IMG/VR virus record: IMGVR_UViG_3300034284_000578
Coordinates: 44,577 to 108,576 of that record
DNA length: 64,000 nt
Reading direction: 5' to 3' (one strand)
From: a virus
In this document: one piece after another, positions 38,740-46,491 of the stretch
How positions within the stretch are numbered: the first letter of the stretch is position 1
Layout: every line of letters starts with the position of its first letter
Translations under genes and position numbers: made by a program
The notes under the pieces: generated by a model
The model's input: only the letters and a program-made list of their open reading frames with translations
Told to the model about the DNA's origin: nothing
Database searches by the model: none

Positions 38740-39319
38740 ATTTAATATAGAACAAGGTTCTGATTTTATAACATCAGTAAAGGCGATGAAACCCGGCGGT
38801 GGTATTTTTCGCTTTATTCCAAAAGCAAATCAAACTGTTTGGACTGGTACAACTTTAAACATTGATGTGCCTGAAGAAATTAAGTTGTTTAAATCAACAG
38901 AATCTGCTGCATTCGGTTGGATGAAAGGTATACCATCTAGTACATTTTTGACGGTAAGAAGTAAAGTAAAAGATAATAAAGGTGTTTTACAAATACAAGG
39001 AACTAGAGTCTATACATTTAATGGTTCTACCAAAAGAATAACAACTACTAGTTTTAGTCCAGAGGCCTCAACCAAAGAACTAATAGAATTTACATTAGTT
39101 CCAGACAATACCGAATATAATTTAACTATGAGAATGCCTGCTGGCACAACCTGTGGAACAAATGGTAACGCACCAACAGGAACAACATGTTACAGTGGAA
39201 AATATCTTTATGATATTGAACTGGAATATAAAATTGGAGATGAGGGAGAAACACCAACCCCATTTGTTATTCGTTTATTGCAAGGAAGAATGACATTTAA
39301 TCCTAACGTAACCACGTAA
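38720..39319 (+). CDS. Hypothetical virion-associated protein (199 aa)
   Basis: Starts inside the last 20 nt of the portal gene and ends 1 nt before the next ATG. The N-terminus has YEFNIEQGSDF, a motif that recurs in a similar form (YDLHAEFGVDY) at the start of the 126-residue protein at 60034. Both are beta-rich. Small proteins of this kind often sit beside fibre or head-decoration proteins in T4-like marine phages. Here the partner would be the collagen-like protein encoded just downstream. No catalytic motif or membrane segment. Function unknown; a chaperone or adaptor for the neighbouring protein is the best guess. Confidence 0.6.
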   Translation: MPAAFYEFNIEQGSDFITSVKAMKPGGGIFRFIPKANQTVWTGTTLNIDVPEEIKLFKSTESAAFGWMKGIPSSTFLTVRSKVKDNKGVLQIQGTRVYTFNGSTKRITTTSFSPEASTKELIEFTLVPDNTEYNLTMRMPAGTTCGTNGNAPTGTTCYSGKYLYDIELEYKIGDEGETPTPFVIRLLQGRMTFNPNVTT

Positions 39320-39320
39320 A

Positions 39321-41639
39321 ATGGCAACTAATTTTAAGATATACGTCAGTAATTTTCCACAAAAGACCGCCTATAGAAGAGGCGCAACTATAGACGTATA
39401 CCAAATAAATAAAATCATTTACACCCAAGCACAAGAAATAGATAATTTAAACTTAGCAGGTGAATTGTATGAAGATGCTATAGGAATTAAAGGAGATTCT
39501 TGTACTAGTGGTTTAATTGGTTGCGATGAAGCATTCGTAGCACCAAATCCAAATGAATGTAGTGGTGGAGAAAGAGGACCAGCAGGACCAGCAGGTCCAC
39601 AAGGACCTGCCGGCCCAACAGGACCCCAAGGACCTGCTGGTGGTGGTGCTAGAATATTTTGCGGTTATCTTCAAGGACCACCAGCACCACCGGCTGGAGA
39701 AATTTCAATTGAATGTTTAAAAAGCGCAACTGGTTATGTTGTAAATAAAAATGGTGCAGCACTTGGTGGTACAAATCCATTTAGTCCCGGTTCTGGATCT
39801 AATTTAAATAATTTTCAACATAACTTTGGTACTACTGGTGGAACTCAGTATGTCATAGGGACTAATGGTAGTCCAGTACAAGGAAATAATTGTAGTAGCC
39901 CTTCTCCCGCACAAGATAGATTAGATGAATTTTTTGATCCACCAAAATATATTCACACTCCGGTATTTAAAGGTTCAAATGTTAATGAAACTTGTTATTC
40001 ATCAACTCAATGGACATTTGGTGAATATTTAAACGCATTTGGTCAAGGATCAGCAGAACTTGGTAGTGGTTTGAGTAATTTTTGTCGAAATGGGGCAAAT
40101 GCAGCAAACAATAGTGCATCTGGATTAATATTCGTCCCAACACAATCAATATACGGTGGTGGTAACGCTACTAGAATGGAAGATTGGTGGGAAATATTAA
40201 AGGGAGCAGATGGTAACGGTGGTAATGGACTATATGACTCATTAGTAGACAATAATCCAGATTGTGGTCCAGAAGGACCATCATCATCACCACCAATAGC
40301 AGATCAGGGTGGTGTATTAAATAGTCAATGCACTGAAACCGGTGGAACTCCTCCTTCTTCTACACCATTAGAGGGAAATGACAATCCCTGCAATGGTGGA
40401 TGCAATAATCCTATTGCAAATTGTTCAGAGTTAACAGATGGTGATATTTTTATCGACGCAACTAACGGAGTAATGTATTTCTACTCAGGGGGAGCGTGGT
40501 CAAGTTCCGGTGTCCCTTTAGGGGGTGAGTCTGCTTGCGATGGACAAGCAGACGGAGGACCAGATTTTACATCAGCAGATGAGTGCCCACAAATAACTTG
40601 TTTTTGCCCACCGTGTGAAGAATGTCCAGATCCATGTCCAGATCCATGCACCGGATGCACCAGTGGTTGTATAACAAATCAATGCTGTCCAGATGGTGAA
40701 CCTAGTTTAATACTTTGCGGTCCGCCAAATACAGGGGGTTGTCCACCTGGACAATGCCCGAGACCAGATGGATGCGGTTCGTGCGGAAGTTGTGATGGAA
40801 GCACCAATCAATTCAATAGTGCTATGGTATTTCCAGATGAAATGATTACAGAAAATGCTAGTGTTTTAAATACACTACTAAACACTTTAAATGCAAGTAA
40901 TCTTGACTATTATGTTTCTGGAACTATGGCACTGGAAGCATACTTAAATGGAAGTGGATTCCCTGGCAAACAAAGAATGGGTGATTTTGATTTTGTTATT
41001 GATAGAAAAGATCTTAAAACATTTAATAATTTAGTTCAAGATAATTTTTATTTAGATATTATTACTGTAGAGGCACCATTCATGTCAAGAGATGATGCAA
41101 TGCCTCAGTTGTCCTTGATAAGTAAAACTAATAATTACGCTCCTTATTTTGATCCCATAACTATACCTGTTATTTTATCGGGTTCTGAAGAAATATGGTC
41201 AGGAGTAACTATTCCTAAACCAAGTGAATTTGGACAAAAAAGTTTTAAAACTATAAATTATGGAGGAAAAAGAAACTTATCATTTAAGTGTATTCCTCTA
41301 TACTATCCTATATTACAAAAAGTAAGAGCTGGCCGTCCAAAAGATATAATAGACTTAAAGGTTTTATATTTTGCTGGTTTAATAACTGAAGATGTTTTAT
41401 CTGAATTTACTCCAACTGATTTGGAAAAATACAACGAAATAGTATCTTACTTTGGAGATGGTTCTAATGCTGCATTTTTTGCAAGAAAAAACTACACTAT
41501 TGATCAATTACAAAATTTGGCTAATAATTACAATAATTTTAAATATGCACCAGCATTTAAAAAGAAATGGACATGGGTTCCAGCATATGGTGGATGGGTA
41601 GACCCAGAGGACATAATAACGCCCGGTTCCGGTTCTTAA
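39321..41639 (+). CDS. Collagen-like, Cys-rich protein with nucleotidyltransferase-like C-terminal domain
   Basis: 772 residues in three visible parts. Residues 83-108 are a collagen-like run of about eight Gly-X-Y triplets with mainly GPA and GPQ. Residues 422-491 hold 17 cysteines in 70 residues. From about 505 to the end is a domain that resembles MNT/AbiEii-type nucleotidyltransferases: S533-G534-T535-x-A-L, then R552-M-G-D555-F-D557-F with the paired acidic residues of that fold. A basic patch K667-x-R669...R672-P-K674-D675-x-x-D678-L follows. No kinase or polymerase motif is seen. The gene lies between the portal and the scaffold genes, so a head or virion location is likely. Enzymatic activity is inference; the domain may be a structural relic. 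Confidence 0.6.
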   Translation: MATNFKIYVSNFPQKTAYRRGATIDVYQINKIIYTQAQEIDNLNLAGELYEDAIGIKGDSCTSGLIGCDEAFVAPNPNECSGGERGPAGPAGPQGPAGPTGPQGPAGGGARIFCGYLQGPPAPPAGEISIECLKSATGYVVNKNGAALGGTNPFSPGSGSNLNNFQHNFGTTGGTQYVIGTNGSPVQGNNCSSPSPAQDRLDEFFDPPKYIHTPVFKGSNVNETCYSSTQWTFGEYLNAFGQGSAELGSGLSNFCRNGANAANNSASGLIFVPTQSIYGGGNATRMEDWWEILKGADGNGGNGLYDSLVDNNPDCGPEGPSSSPPIADQGGVLNSQCTETGGTPPSSTPLEGNDNPCNGGCNNPIANCSELTDGDIFIDATNGVMYFYSGGAWSSSGVPLGGESACDGQADGGPDFTSADECPQITCFCPPCEECPDPCPDPCTGCTSGCITNQCCPDGEPSLILCGPPNTGGCPPGQCPRPDGCGSCGSCDGSTNQFNSAMVFPDEMITENASVLNTLLNTLNASNLDYYVSGTMALEAYLNGSGFPGKQRMGDFDFVIDRKDLKTFNNLVQDNFYLDIITVEAPFMSRDDAMPQLSLISKTNNYAPYFDPITIPVILSGSEEIWSGVTIPKPSEFGQKSFKTINYGGKRNLSFKCIPLYYPILQKVRAGRPKDIIDLKVLYFAGLITEDVLSEFTPTDLEKYNEIVSYFGDGSNAAFFARKNYTIDQLQNLANNYNNFKYAPAFKKKWTWVPAYGGWVDPEDIITPGSGS

Positions 41640-41656
41640 ACTTAAATAAACTAAAG

Positions 41657-41664
41657 TATAAATA
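41657..41664 (+). promoter_or_regulatory. Late promoter TATAAATA (scaffold/protease genes)
   Basis: Exact T4-type late promoter in the gap after the collagen-like gene, 20 nt before the next ATG. Gives a late transcript for the head assembly genes. Confidence 0.85.
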
Positions 41665-41684
41665 ATGAAAAGAGGATTATACCG

Positions 41685-41960
41685 ATGTCTACAGAAAAAA
41701 TTATAGATTCTTTATTTGATAACAACTTGGAGCAATTCCGCAAGCAAGTCCATGCTGCTTTATTTGTAAAAACCGGAGAATATATGAACTCCGCAAAACA
41801 AGTAGTCGCTGGCGCCATGATGAATCCTCCAGAAGAAGTACAAGAGGAAAAAAAGAAACTATCTAAAGAGCAATTAGCAGCAGTAAGAGCACCACATGAT
41901 AAAATTACCCGTGGAGACATTATTGCTCTTGCTCAAAAGAACGCAAAGAAAAAGGGGTAA
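41685..41960 (+). CDS. Prohead core protein, gp67/gp68-position (91 aa)
   Basis: 91 residues, highly charged and helical: an N-terminal SLFDNNLEQFRKQVHAALF, a middle rich in Glu and Lys (EEVQEEKKKLSKEQ), and a basic C-terminus. It occupies the place of T4 genes 67/68 between portal gene 20 and protease gene 21. Those genes encode small inner-core proteins of the prohead, which are cleaved by gp21 during maturation. The role is assigned from position and composition rather than from clear sequence identity. SD AAAGAGGA precedes the ATG, and an exact TATAAATA promoter lies 20 nt upstream. Confidence 0.65.
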   Translation: MSTEKIIDSLFDNNLEQFRKQVHAALFVKTGEYMNSAKQVVAGAMMNPPEEVQEEKKKLSKEQLAAVRAPHDKITRGDIIALAQKNAKKKG

Positions 41961-41965
41961 TATAG

Positions 41966-42613
41966 ATGAAACTTATTACTGAAACAAGACAACAAGACAT
42001 TCAATATGTTTCTGAAGCCGCAGAGGGTGGTAAGAAGTCTTACTTCATTCGTGGTGTTTTCGCAGAGTCCAATAAAGTAAACAAGAATCAACGATTTTAC
42101 GAAGGACCAGTCATGGAGATGGCTGTACAAACATACAATGATACCTTTGTAAAAAATAGTCGCGCTTTGGGTGAACTTGGACATCCAGAAGGACCAACTG
42201 TTAATTTAGAAAGAGTATGCCACATGATCAAAGATCTTCATGTGGAGGGTAGTCAAGTAATGGGTAATGCAAAGATCATGGACACCCCATATGGTAGAAT
42301 TGTACAAAACCTTATTGATGAAGGTGCTAAACTTGGAGTGTCTACCCGTGGTATGGGTTCATTGGCTGAGCGCAATGGAGTCAATTATGTGCAAAAAGAC
42401 TTCATGCTTGCCGCTGTCGATGTAGTTGCAGATCCCTCTGCACCAAACGCATTCGTAGACGGCATCATGGAAGGTAAAGAATGGGTTTGGGACAATGGTG
42501 TTTTCAAACCAACAATCATTGAGAATTACAAAAAACAAATTGAAAAAGCAGGATCAAGAAACTTGGAAGAAGCCAAATTGAAAGTATTCCGCGATTTCTT
42601 ATCTAAATTGTGA
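41966..42613 (+). CDS. 21: Prohead protease gp21
   Basis: 215 residues (T4 212). The family pattern is clear: RGVFAESNKVNKNQRFYE, then ALGELGHPEGPTVNLERVCH, with His73 as catalytic candidate, and LGVSTRGMGSL with Ser126 as nucleophile candidate. This serine protease matures the prohead by cleaving core and capsid proteins after (I/L)xE-type sites, and then digests itself. The gene starts 5 nt after the preceding stop with AAAGGGG as ribosome site. The C-terminal 40 residues are charged and probably form the part removed by self-cleavage. Confidence 0.95.
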   Translation: MKLITETRQQDIQYVSEAAEGGKKSYFIRGVFAESNKVNKNQRFYEGPVMEMAVQTYNDTFVKNSRALGELGHPEGPTVNLERVCHMIKDLHVEGSQVMGNAKIMDTPYGRIVQNLIDEGAKLGVSTRGMGSLAERNGVNYVQKDFMLAAVDVVADPSAPNAFVDGIMEGKEWVWDNGVFKPTIIENYKKQIEKAGSRNLEEAKLKVFRDFLSKL

Positions 42614-42617
42614 AATA

Positions 42618-42625
42618 TATAAATA
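42618..42625 (+). promoter_or_regulatory. Late promoter TATAAATA (gp22)
   Basis: Exact late promoter in the 42-nt gap between gp21 and gp22. AAGGAG follows at 42641-42646 before the ATG at 42656. Confidence 0.85.
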
Positions 42626-42655
42626 ACTGAGCGACAAATCAAGGAGATTTAACAA

Positions 42656-43870
42656 ATGGACCCCAAGAAAATTGCAGAAGAAATCGTAAAAGATTTATTC
42701 GATACATATGAACTCGTCGAAGAAAAAGAAGAAAAGGACGAGGAAGAAGAAGGCGAAGAAGAAGAAGAAGCCGGTGAGGAAGAAGAAGGCGAAGAAGAAG
42801 CCGGTGAGGAAGAAGAAGGCGAAGAAGAAGGTGAAGAAGAGGCAGAAGACAAGGCTCCAGTTGCTAAAGCAGTTGGTAATGCCATGAAGGGTTCTGCTAC
42901 TACATCTGCTGCCGCTTCAATCTCCCTTAAAGGTCAATTACCACAACCAACAAAAGGTTCTGGACATGTCCACGATGCCTTGGGTGGTGGTGTAAAGGAT
43001 GCACATGGCGGTGGTGAGCAAATCATCCAACCAACAGGTGGAAATCCCGGTGCATTGGCTGCATCTCTCAACATGAAGCCATCATTCACTTCTCCACAAG
43101 CACCACAAATGACCAGTGAGCAATTAGCCTCTGATATTACAGCAATCTTTGGTTCACAAGAACTATCTGAAGATTTTGTAAAGAATGCTGCTTCAATTTA
43201 TGAAGCCGCAGTTGCTTCAAAGGTTGAAACAATTGCAGAAGCATTAGTCGAACAATTTGAAGAAAAGTTGGTAGAAGAAGTAGAAACTGTAAAGTCTGCT
43301 TTGGTAGAACAACTTGATAATTATTTGGCTTATGTTGTCCAAGAATGGGCAAAAGAAAATGCAGTTGCCATTGAAAATGGTTTAAGAACAGAAATTGCAG
43401 AAGACTTCATCAATGGTTTGAAGAATCTTTTTGCGGAATCTTATGTTGAAATTCCAGAAGAAAAAGTAAATCTGTTTGATGAACTTTCGGAAGCGGTCGA
43501 AACTCTTGAAGGTAGAATAAACGAAGAGATTGAAAAGAACGTAGTTCTCAATCAAGAAATTAGTTTACTAACCGCTCAAAGAGTATTTGCTGAAGAAACA
43601 AGAGGATTGACTGTTCTTCAAGCAGAAAAAGCAAGAGAGATTGCAGAAAATCTCGAATACTCTGGAGAAGAAGATTTCCGCAGTAAAGTAAAGACCTTGG
43701 TTGAAGGTGTTGTTTCTGGAGCCAAAAAGGTTGCACCAAAGAATGTTCAAAAGGTAAATGAACAAATTACACTTTTGGAACAAGCAACTGAAGATGAGCC
43801 AGAGCAAGAAACACTCTCTCCACTCATGGAACTTTATTCAAACACAATTAACAGAACACTAAAATCTTAA
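42656..43870 (+). CDS. 22: Prohead scaffold core protein gp22
   Basis: 404 residues (T4 269). The C-terminal half follows T4 gp22: YVVQEWAKENAVAIENGL, IAEDFINGLKNLFAESYVEIPEE, then a long coiled coil from VNLFDELSEAVETLE to SLLTAQRVFAEETRGL. The protein forms the inner scaffold of the prohead and is degraded by gp21. Unlike T4, an extreme acidic stretch, almost only Glu with Gly and Ala, occupies residues 20-65 and is followed by a Gly/Pro-rich linker; together they account for much of the extra length. A strong net negative charge could help clear the cleaved scaffold from the head or keep DNA out during assembly; this is inference. Confidence 0.9.
   Translation: MDPKKIAEEIVKDLFDTYELVEEKEEKDEEEEGEEEEEAGEEEEGEEEAGEEEEGEEEGEEEAEDKAPVAKAVGNAMKGSATTSAAASISLKGQLPQPTKGSGHVHDALGGGVKDAHGGGEQIIQPTGGNPGALAASLNMKPSFTSPQAPQMTSEQLASDITAIFGSQELSEDFVKNAASIYEAAVASKVETIAEALVEQFEEKLVEEVETVKSALVEQLDNYLAYVVQEWAKENAVAIENGLRTEIAEDFINGLKNLFAESYVEIPEEKVNLFDELSEAVETLEGRINEEIEKNVVLNQEISLLTAQRVFAEETRGLTVLQAEKAREIAENLEYSGEEDFRSKVKTLVEGVVSGAKKVAPKNVQKVNEQITLLEQATEDEPEQETLSPLMELYSNTINRTLKS
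42770..42829 (+). repeat. Two 30-bp tandem copies in the acidic region of gp22
   Basis: Two adjacent 30-bp units (42770-42799, 42800-42829) encode AGEEEEGEEE twice. The surrounding GAA/GAG runs continue the same character. A likely product of replication slippage, in frame. Confidence 0.85.
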
Positions 43871-43887
43871 TTCAAAAATTGAGAAAT

Positions 43888-43895
43888 TATAAATA
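43888..43895 (+). promoter_or_regulatory. Late promoter TATAAATA (gp23)
   Basis: Exact late promoter in the gap between gp22 and gp23, 35 nt before the ATG. AAAGGAG follows at 43915-43921. Confidence 0.9.
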
Positions 43896-43930
43896 AACTC
43901 AGACAAAAAGGTTTAAAGGAGCAAAGAAAA

Positions 43931-45394
43931 ATGGACCCTAATCGTCAAATGATCACAGAATCTGCCCGCAAAAAGTGGCAACCAATCCTTGAGCACAAGG
44001 CATTGCCAGAAATCAAGGACAGTTATAAAAAGACTGTAACAACAATCCTCTTGGAGAACCAAGAGCGCGCACTCCGCGAATCATACCAAGGTATTGCCGG
44101 TACAGGACTCGGTAACATTGGTGGGTTTGAAGCCGGTGCAACCTCAACAACTGGTACTGGTATCGATTCATTCGATCCAATCATGATCAGTTTGGTTCGT
44201 CGCGCTATGCCAAATTTGATGGCTTACGACATCGCTGGTGTTCAACCAATGAACGGCCCAACCGGCTTGATCTTCGCAATGAAGACAAAGTATCAAAACG
44301 CTGGTACAGGAACAATTGGTGCCCGCGCTGGTAATGCCAGTGAAGCACTGTTCAAGGAAGCCAACACAAGTTGGTCCGGTGAAACTGGTGCTGCTGGTGA
44401 CATGGGAGATATCTTCCAAGATGACGCCGGTTCAACCGATGGACGCTTCGAAGCCGGTCGTGGATTTGCCACATCTAAGGGTGAAAAACTCGGAGATGGT
44501 ACAAATAACTTTAACGAAATGTCTTTCACAATCGAAAAGACAGCCGTTACAGCCAAGACTCGCGCCCTCAAGGCAGAGTACACAACAGAACTCGCTCAAG
44601 ACCTCAAGGCCGTTCACGGACTTGACGCTGAGACAGAGTTGGCTAACATCCTCTCAACCGAAATCATGTTTGAAATCAACCGCGAGTTGGTTCGTCAAAT
44701 CTATGATGTCGCTAAGTTGGGTTGCCAACAAGCCGACCTCGCCGGTAAGGCTTCAGGTGGTGGTTTGAATGGTGCCGCAGGTGGTGGTACATATAACCTC
44801 GAACTCGACTCCGATGGTCGTTGGAGTGCTGAAAAGTTCCGTGGTTTGACCTTCCAAATCGAGCGCGAGTGCAACGTAGTAGGTGCTGAGACTCGTCGTG
44901 GTAAGGGTAACTTTATCATCACAAGTCCAGACGTTGCTGCTGCCCTCAGTATGAGTGGTTTGCTCGACTTCTCTCCAGCCTTCAGTGGTGCTCTTAACAC
45001 AGACGTTAATGGCAACACCTTCGCTGGTACACTCCACGGTGGACGTATCAAGGTTTACATTGATCCATATTCAATGCCAACCCACACAGAAACCTTCTCA
45101 CCAATCAATTTCGTATGCGTAGGATATAAGGGAACAAGTCCATACGACGCTGGTCTCTTCTACTGCCCATACGTTCCATTGCAAATGGTAAGAGCCGTTG
45201 ATACAGGTACATTCCAACCAAAGATTGGTTTCAAGACCCGTTATGGTATGGTAAGTAACCCATACGTTCTCAATGCAAGCAGTCTCCCAGACGCTGAAAC
45301 ATTGACACGTAGACGTAATCAATACTACCGCATCTTCCGCGTAGATAACCTACACGGTAACGACGCCACATACAACCCAACAACCGCTAACTAA
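43931..45394 (+). CDS. 23: Major capsid protein gp23
   Basis: 487 residues (T4 521). Typical gp23 blocks include FDPIMISLVRRAMPNLMAYDI, GVQPMNGPTGLIFAMKTKY, LKAEYTTELAQDLKAVHGLDAETELANILSTEI, EINRELVRQIYDVA and NFVCVGYKGTSPYDAGLFYCPYVPL. It forms the hexamers of the head shell. The N-terminal propeptide is usually removed by gp21 at an (I/L)xE site; ITE, ILE and LPE occur at 8-10, 19-21 and 25-27, but I cannot say which is used. Codon use stands apart from all neighbours: C-ending codons and CGC/CGT arginine are preferred and GC rises to about half in sampled stretches. Late promoter and AAAGGAG upstream; terminator downstream. Confidence 0.97.
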   Translation: MDPNRQMITESARKKWQPILEHKALPEIKDSYKKTVTTILLENQERALRESYQGIAGTGLGNIGGFEAGATSTTGTGIDSFDPIMISLVRRAMPNLMAYDIAGVQPMNGPTGLIFAMKTKYQNAGTGTIGARAGNASEALFKEANTSWSGETGAAGDMGDIFQDDAGSTDGRFEAGRGFATSKGEKLGDGTNNFNEMSFTIEKTAVTAKTRALKAEYTTELAQDLKAVHGLDAETELANILSTEIMFEINRELVRQIYDVAKLGCQQADLAGKASGGGLNGAAGGGTYNLELDSDGRWSAEKFRGLTFQIERECNVVGAETRRGKGNFIITSPDVAAALSMSGLLDFSPAFSGALNTDVNGNTFAGTLHGGRIKVYIDPYSMPTHTETFSPINFVCVGYKGTSPYDAGLFYCPYVPLQMVRAVDTGTFQPKIGFKTRYGMVSNPYVLNASSLPDAETLTRRRNQYYRIFRVDNLHGNDATYNPTTAN

Positions 45395-45419
45395 TATTAG
45401 CGCGTAAACCAACGAGTAG

Positions 45420-45449
45420 AGGGTTCCGAAAGGAACCCTTTATTCTTTT
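45420..45449 (+). terminator. Intrinsic terminator after gp23
   Basis: AGGGTTCC (45420-45427), a GAAA tetraloop, GGAACCCT (45432-45439), then a T-rich tail TTATTCTTTT. A perfect 8-bp stem with a GNRA loop and U-rich tract: the strongest terminator in the window, placed right behind the most highly expressed structural gene. Confidence 0.95.
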
Positions 45450-45461
45450 ATAGATACTATT

Positions 45462-45989
45462 ATGAGCAATCTAATTACAAACGCAATACAAAGACAGCCA
45501 AAGTCGATCAACCCAATGCAGTTGAACGAATATAAAATGGTATTGCATAGAACTCCTCATATAGTTTATTTCTGTCAGTCAATCAACCTACCCGGTATCC
45601 AATCTAGTCCTATATCGCAGCCTAGTCCCTTTGCCACCGATATAAAGAGGACTCCAGGCAAGGTAACGCATGATGATTTAAATGTTAAATTCATTGTAAA
45701 TGAAGATATGTCTAATTGGCTGGAATTGTATAATTGGTTGAGAACGATAACTCCAATCGATACATTCAATAATCAAGTTCAAGAAACACAAAGATTTTCT
45801 GATATTTCAATAATAGTAATGAACAGCAAGTCTTTAGGTTTATTGCATTTCACATATAGAGATTGTTTTCCTTTGGCAATATCTGGATTAGATCTAGACA
45901 GTACTGTTAGTGATATTAATCCTGCGATTGCTGGAGTAACATTTGCATACAGCGGGTTTACAGTAGAAACCCTCAGACAGAACATTTAA
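45462..45989 (+). CDS. Tail-tube-like / tail completion protein
   Basis: 175 residues. The pattern LHRTPHIVYFCQSINLPGIQ, then QPSPFATDIKRTPGKV, LNVKFIVNEDMSNWLELYNWLR and near the end FAYSGFTVETL resembles the tail-tube fold family (gp19, and the tube-like baseplate proteins gp48/gp54). In marine T4-like phages a protein at this place, between gene 23 and uvsY, is often called gp3, tail completion; I cannot confirm that by sequence. No Shine-Dalgarno is visible. TATAGATA at 45449-45456, one base off the late element, lies only 5 nt before the ATG, so a nearly leaderless late transcript is possible. The gp23 terminator separates it from upstream transcription. Confidence 0.6.
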   Translation: MSNLITNAIQRQPKSINPMQLNEYKMVLHRTPHIVYFCQSINLPGIQSSPISQPSPFATDIKRTPGKVTHDDLNVKFIVNEDMSNWLELYNWLRTITPIDTFNNQVQETQRFSDISIIVMNSKSLGLLHFTYRDCFPLAISGLDLDSTVSDINPAIAGVTFAYSGFTVETLRQNI

Positions 45990-46017
45990 TTGCTTTTTAC
46001 TTGATGTGTGATATACT
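45990..46017 (+). promoter_or_regulatory. Middle-type promoter upstream of uvsY
   Basis: TATACT at 46012-46017 with an extended -10 TGA just before it. TTGCTT at 45990-45995 (16-bp spacer) reads both as a weak -35 and as a T4 MotA-type box AATTGCTTTT near -30. It lies in the gap before the uvsY ATG at 46034. Confidence 0.6.
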
Positions 46018-46033
46018 CCCAATAGGAGATTTT

Positions 46034-46471
46034 ATGCTATTTGATGATATTAAAAAGATGGCGGATGTTGATTTGAAGTTCAATGAATCTGAACTGGATA
46101 CGGAGTCTCTACGCATTCCCCAGTTACATGGTAAATATTTAAATATGCTGTACGATGAGAAACTTGTACTACGCAAATGGAAAAATGAACTCGGTCAACT
46201 TTTAAAACTAAAATGGGAATACTACACTGGCAAAATGTCAGAGGAACAACTAAAGGAACTCAATTGGGAGCCATTTCAGTTGCGTATTCTAAAACAAGAT
46301 GTTGAATTGTACATGGAATCTGATGCAGATCTAAATCAAAAAAGAGATAGAGTATTTGTACAAGAAGAAAAAGTAAACTACTTAGAATCAATTATCAAAA
46401 TGATTTCTAATCGTCAATACCACATACGAGACGCCATTACTTGGCGTAAGTTCATAAATGGAGAATCATAA
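46034..46471 (+). CDS. uvsY: Recombination mediator UvsY
   Basis: 145 residues (T4 137). Helical throughout; key blocks YLNMLYDEKLVLRKWKNEL, KWEYYTGKMSEEQL, LRILKQDVELYMESDADLN and ISNRQYHIRDAITWRKFING match UvsY. It loads the UvsX recombinase on gp32-covered single-stranded DNA. An in-frame TTG at 46001 and an ATG at 46004 lie upstream, inside the promoter's -10 region. The ATG at 46034 has AGGAG at 46024-46028, spacing 5, and gives the family length, so it is preferred. The gene is followed by uvsW, as in T4. Confidence 0.9.
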   Translation: MLFDDIKKMADVDLKFNESELDTESLRIPQLHGKYLNMLYDEKLVLRKWKNELGQLLKLKWEYYTGKMSEEQLKELNWEPFQLRILKQDVELYMESDADLNQKRDRVFVQEEKVNYLESIIKMISNRQYHIRDAITWRKFINGES

Positions 46472-46472
46472 T

Positions 46473-46491
46473 TGTCCTAAATAATAGGACA
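46473..46491 (+). promoter_or_regulatory. Hairpin covering the uvsW start
   Basis: TGTCCTA (46473-46479) pairs with TAGGACA (46485-46491) around an AATAA loop. The right arm contains AGGA and the A of the uvsW ATG. CCTAAATA in the left arm and loop matches six of eight bases of the late promoter. Confidence 0.55.

Noticed and set aside
40838-41639. Abortive-infection toxin of the AbiE type
   Set aside because: The domain is fused to a virion-like protein, and no antitoxin gene lies beside it; a free toxin-antitoxin pair is not supported.
42649-42885. Minus-strand Ser/Pro-rich ORF
   Set aside because: Shadow of the GAA/GAG runs of gp22.
44316-44768. Second ORF inside gp23 (150 codons)
   Set aside because: A shadow frame opened by the GC-rich codon use of gp23; no domain and no ribosome site.
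46001-46033. UvsY starting at TTG 46001 or ATG 46004
   Set aside because: Both lie in the promoter -10 region; ATG 46034 has a proper AGGAG and gives the family length.
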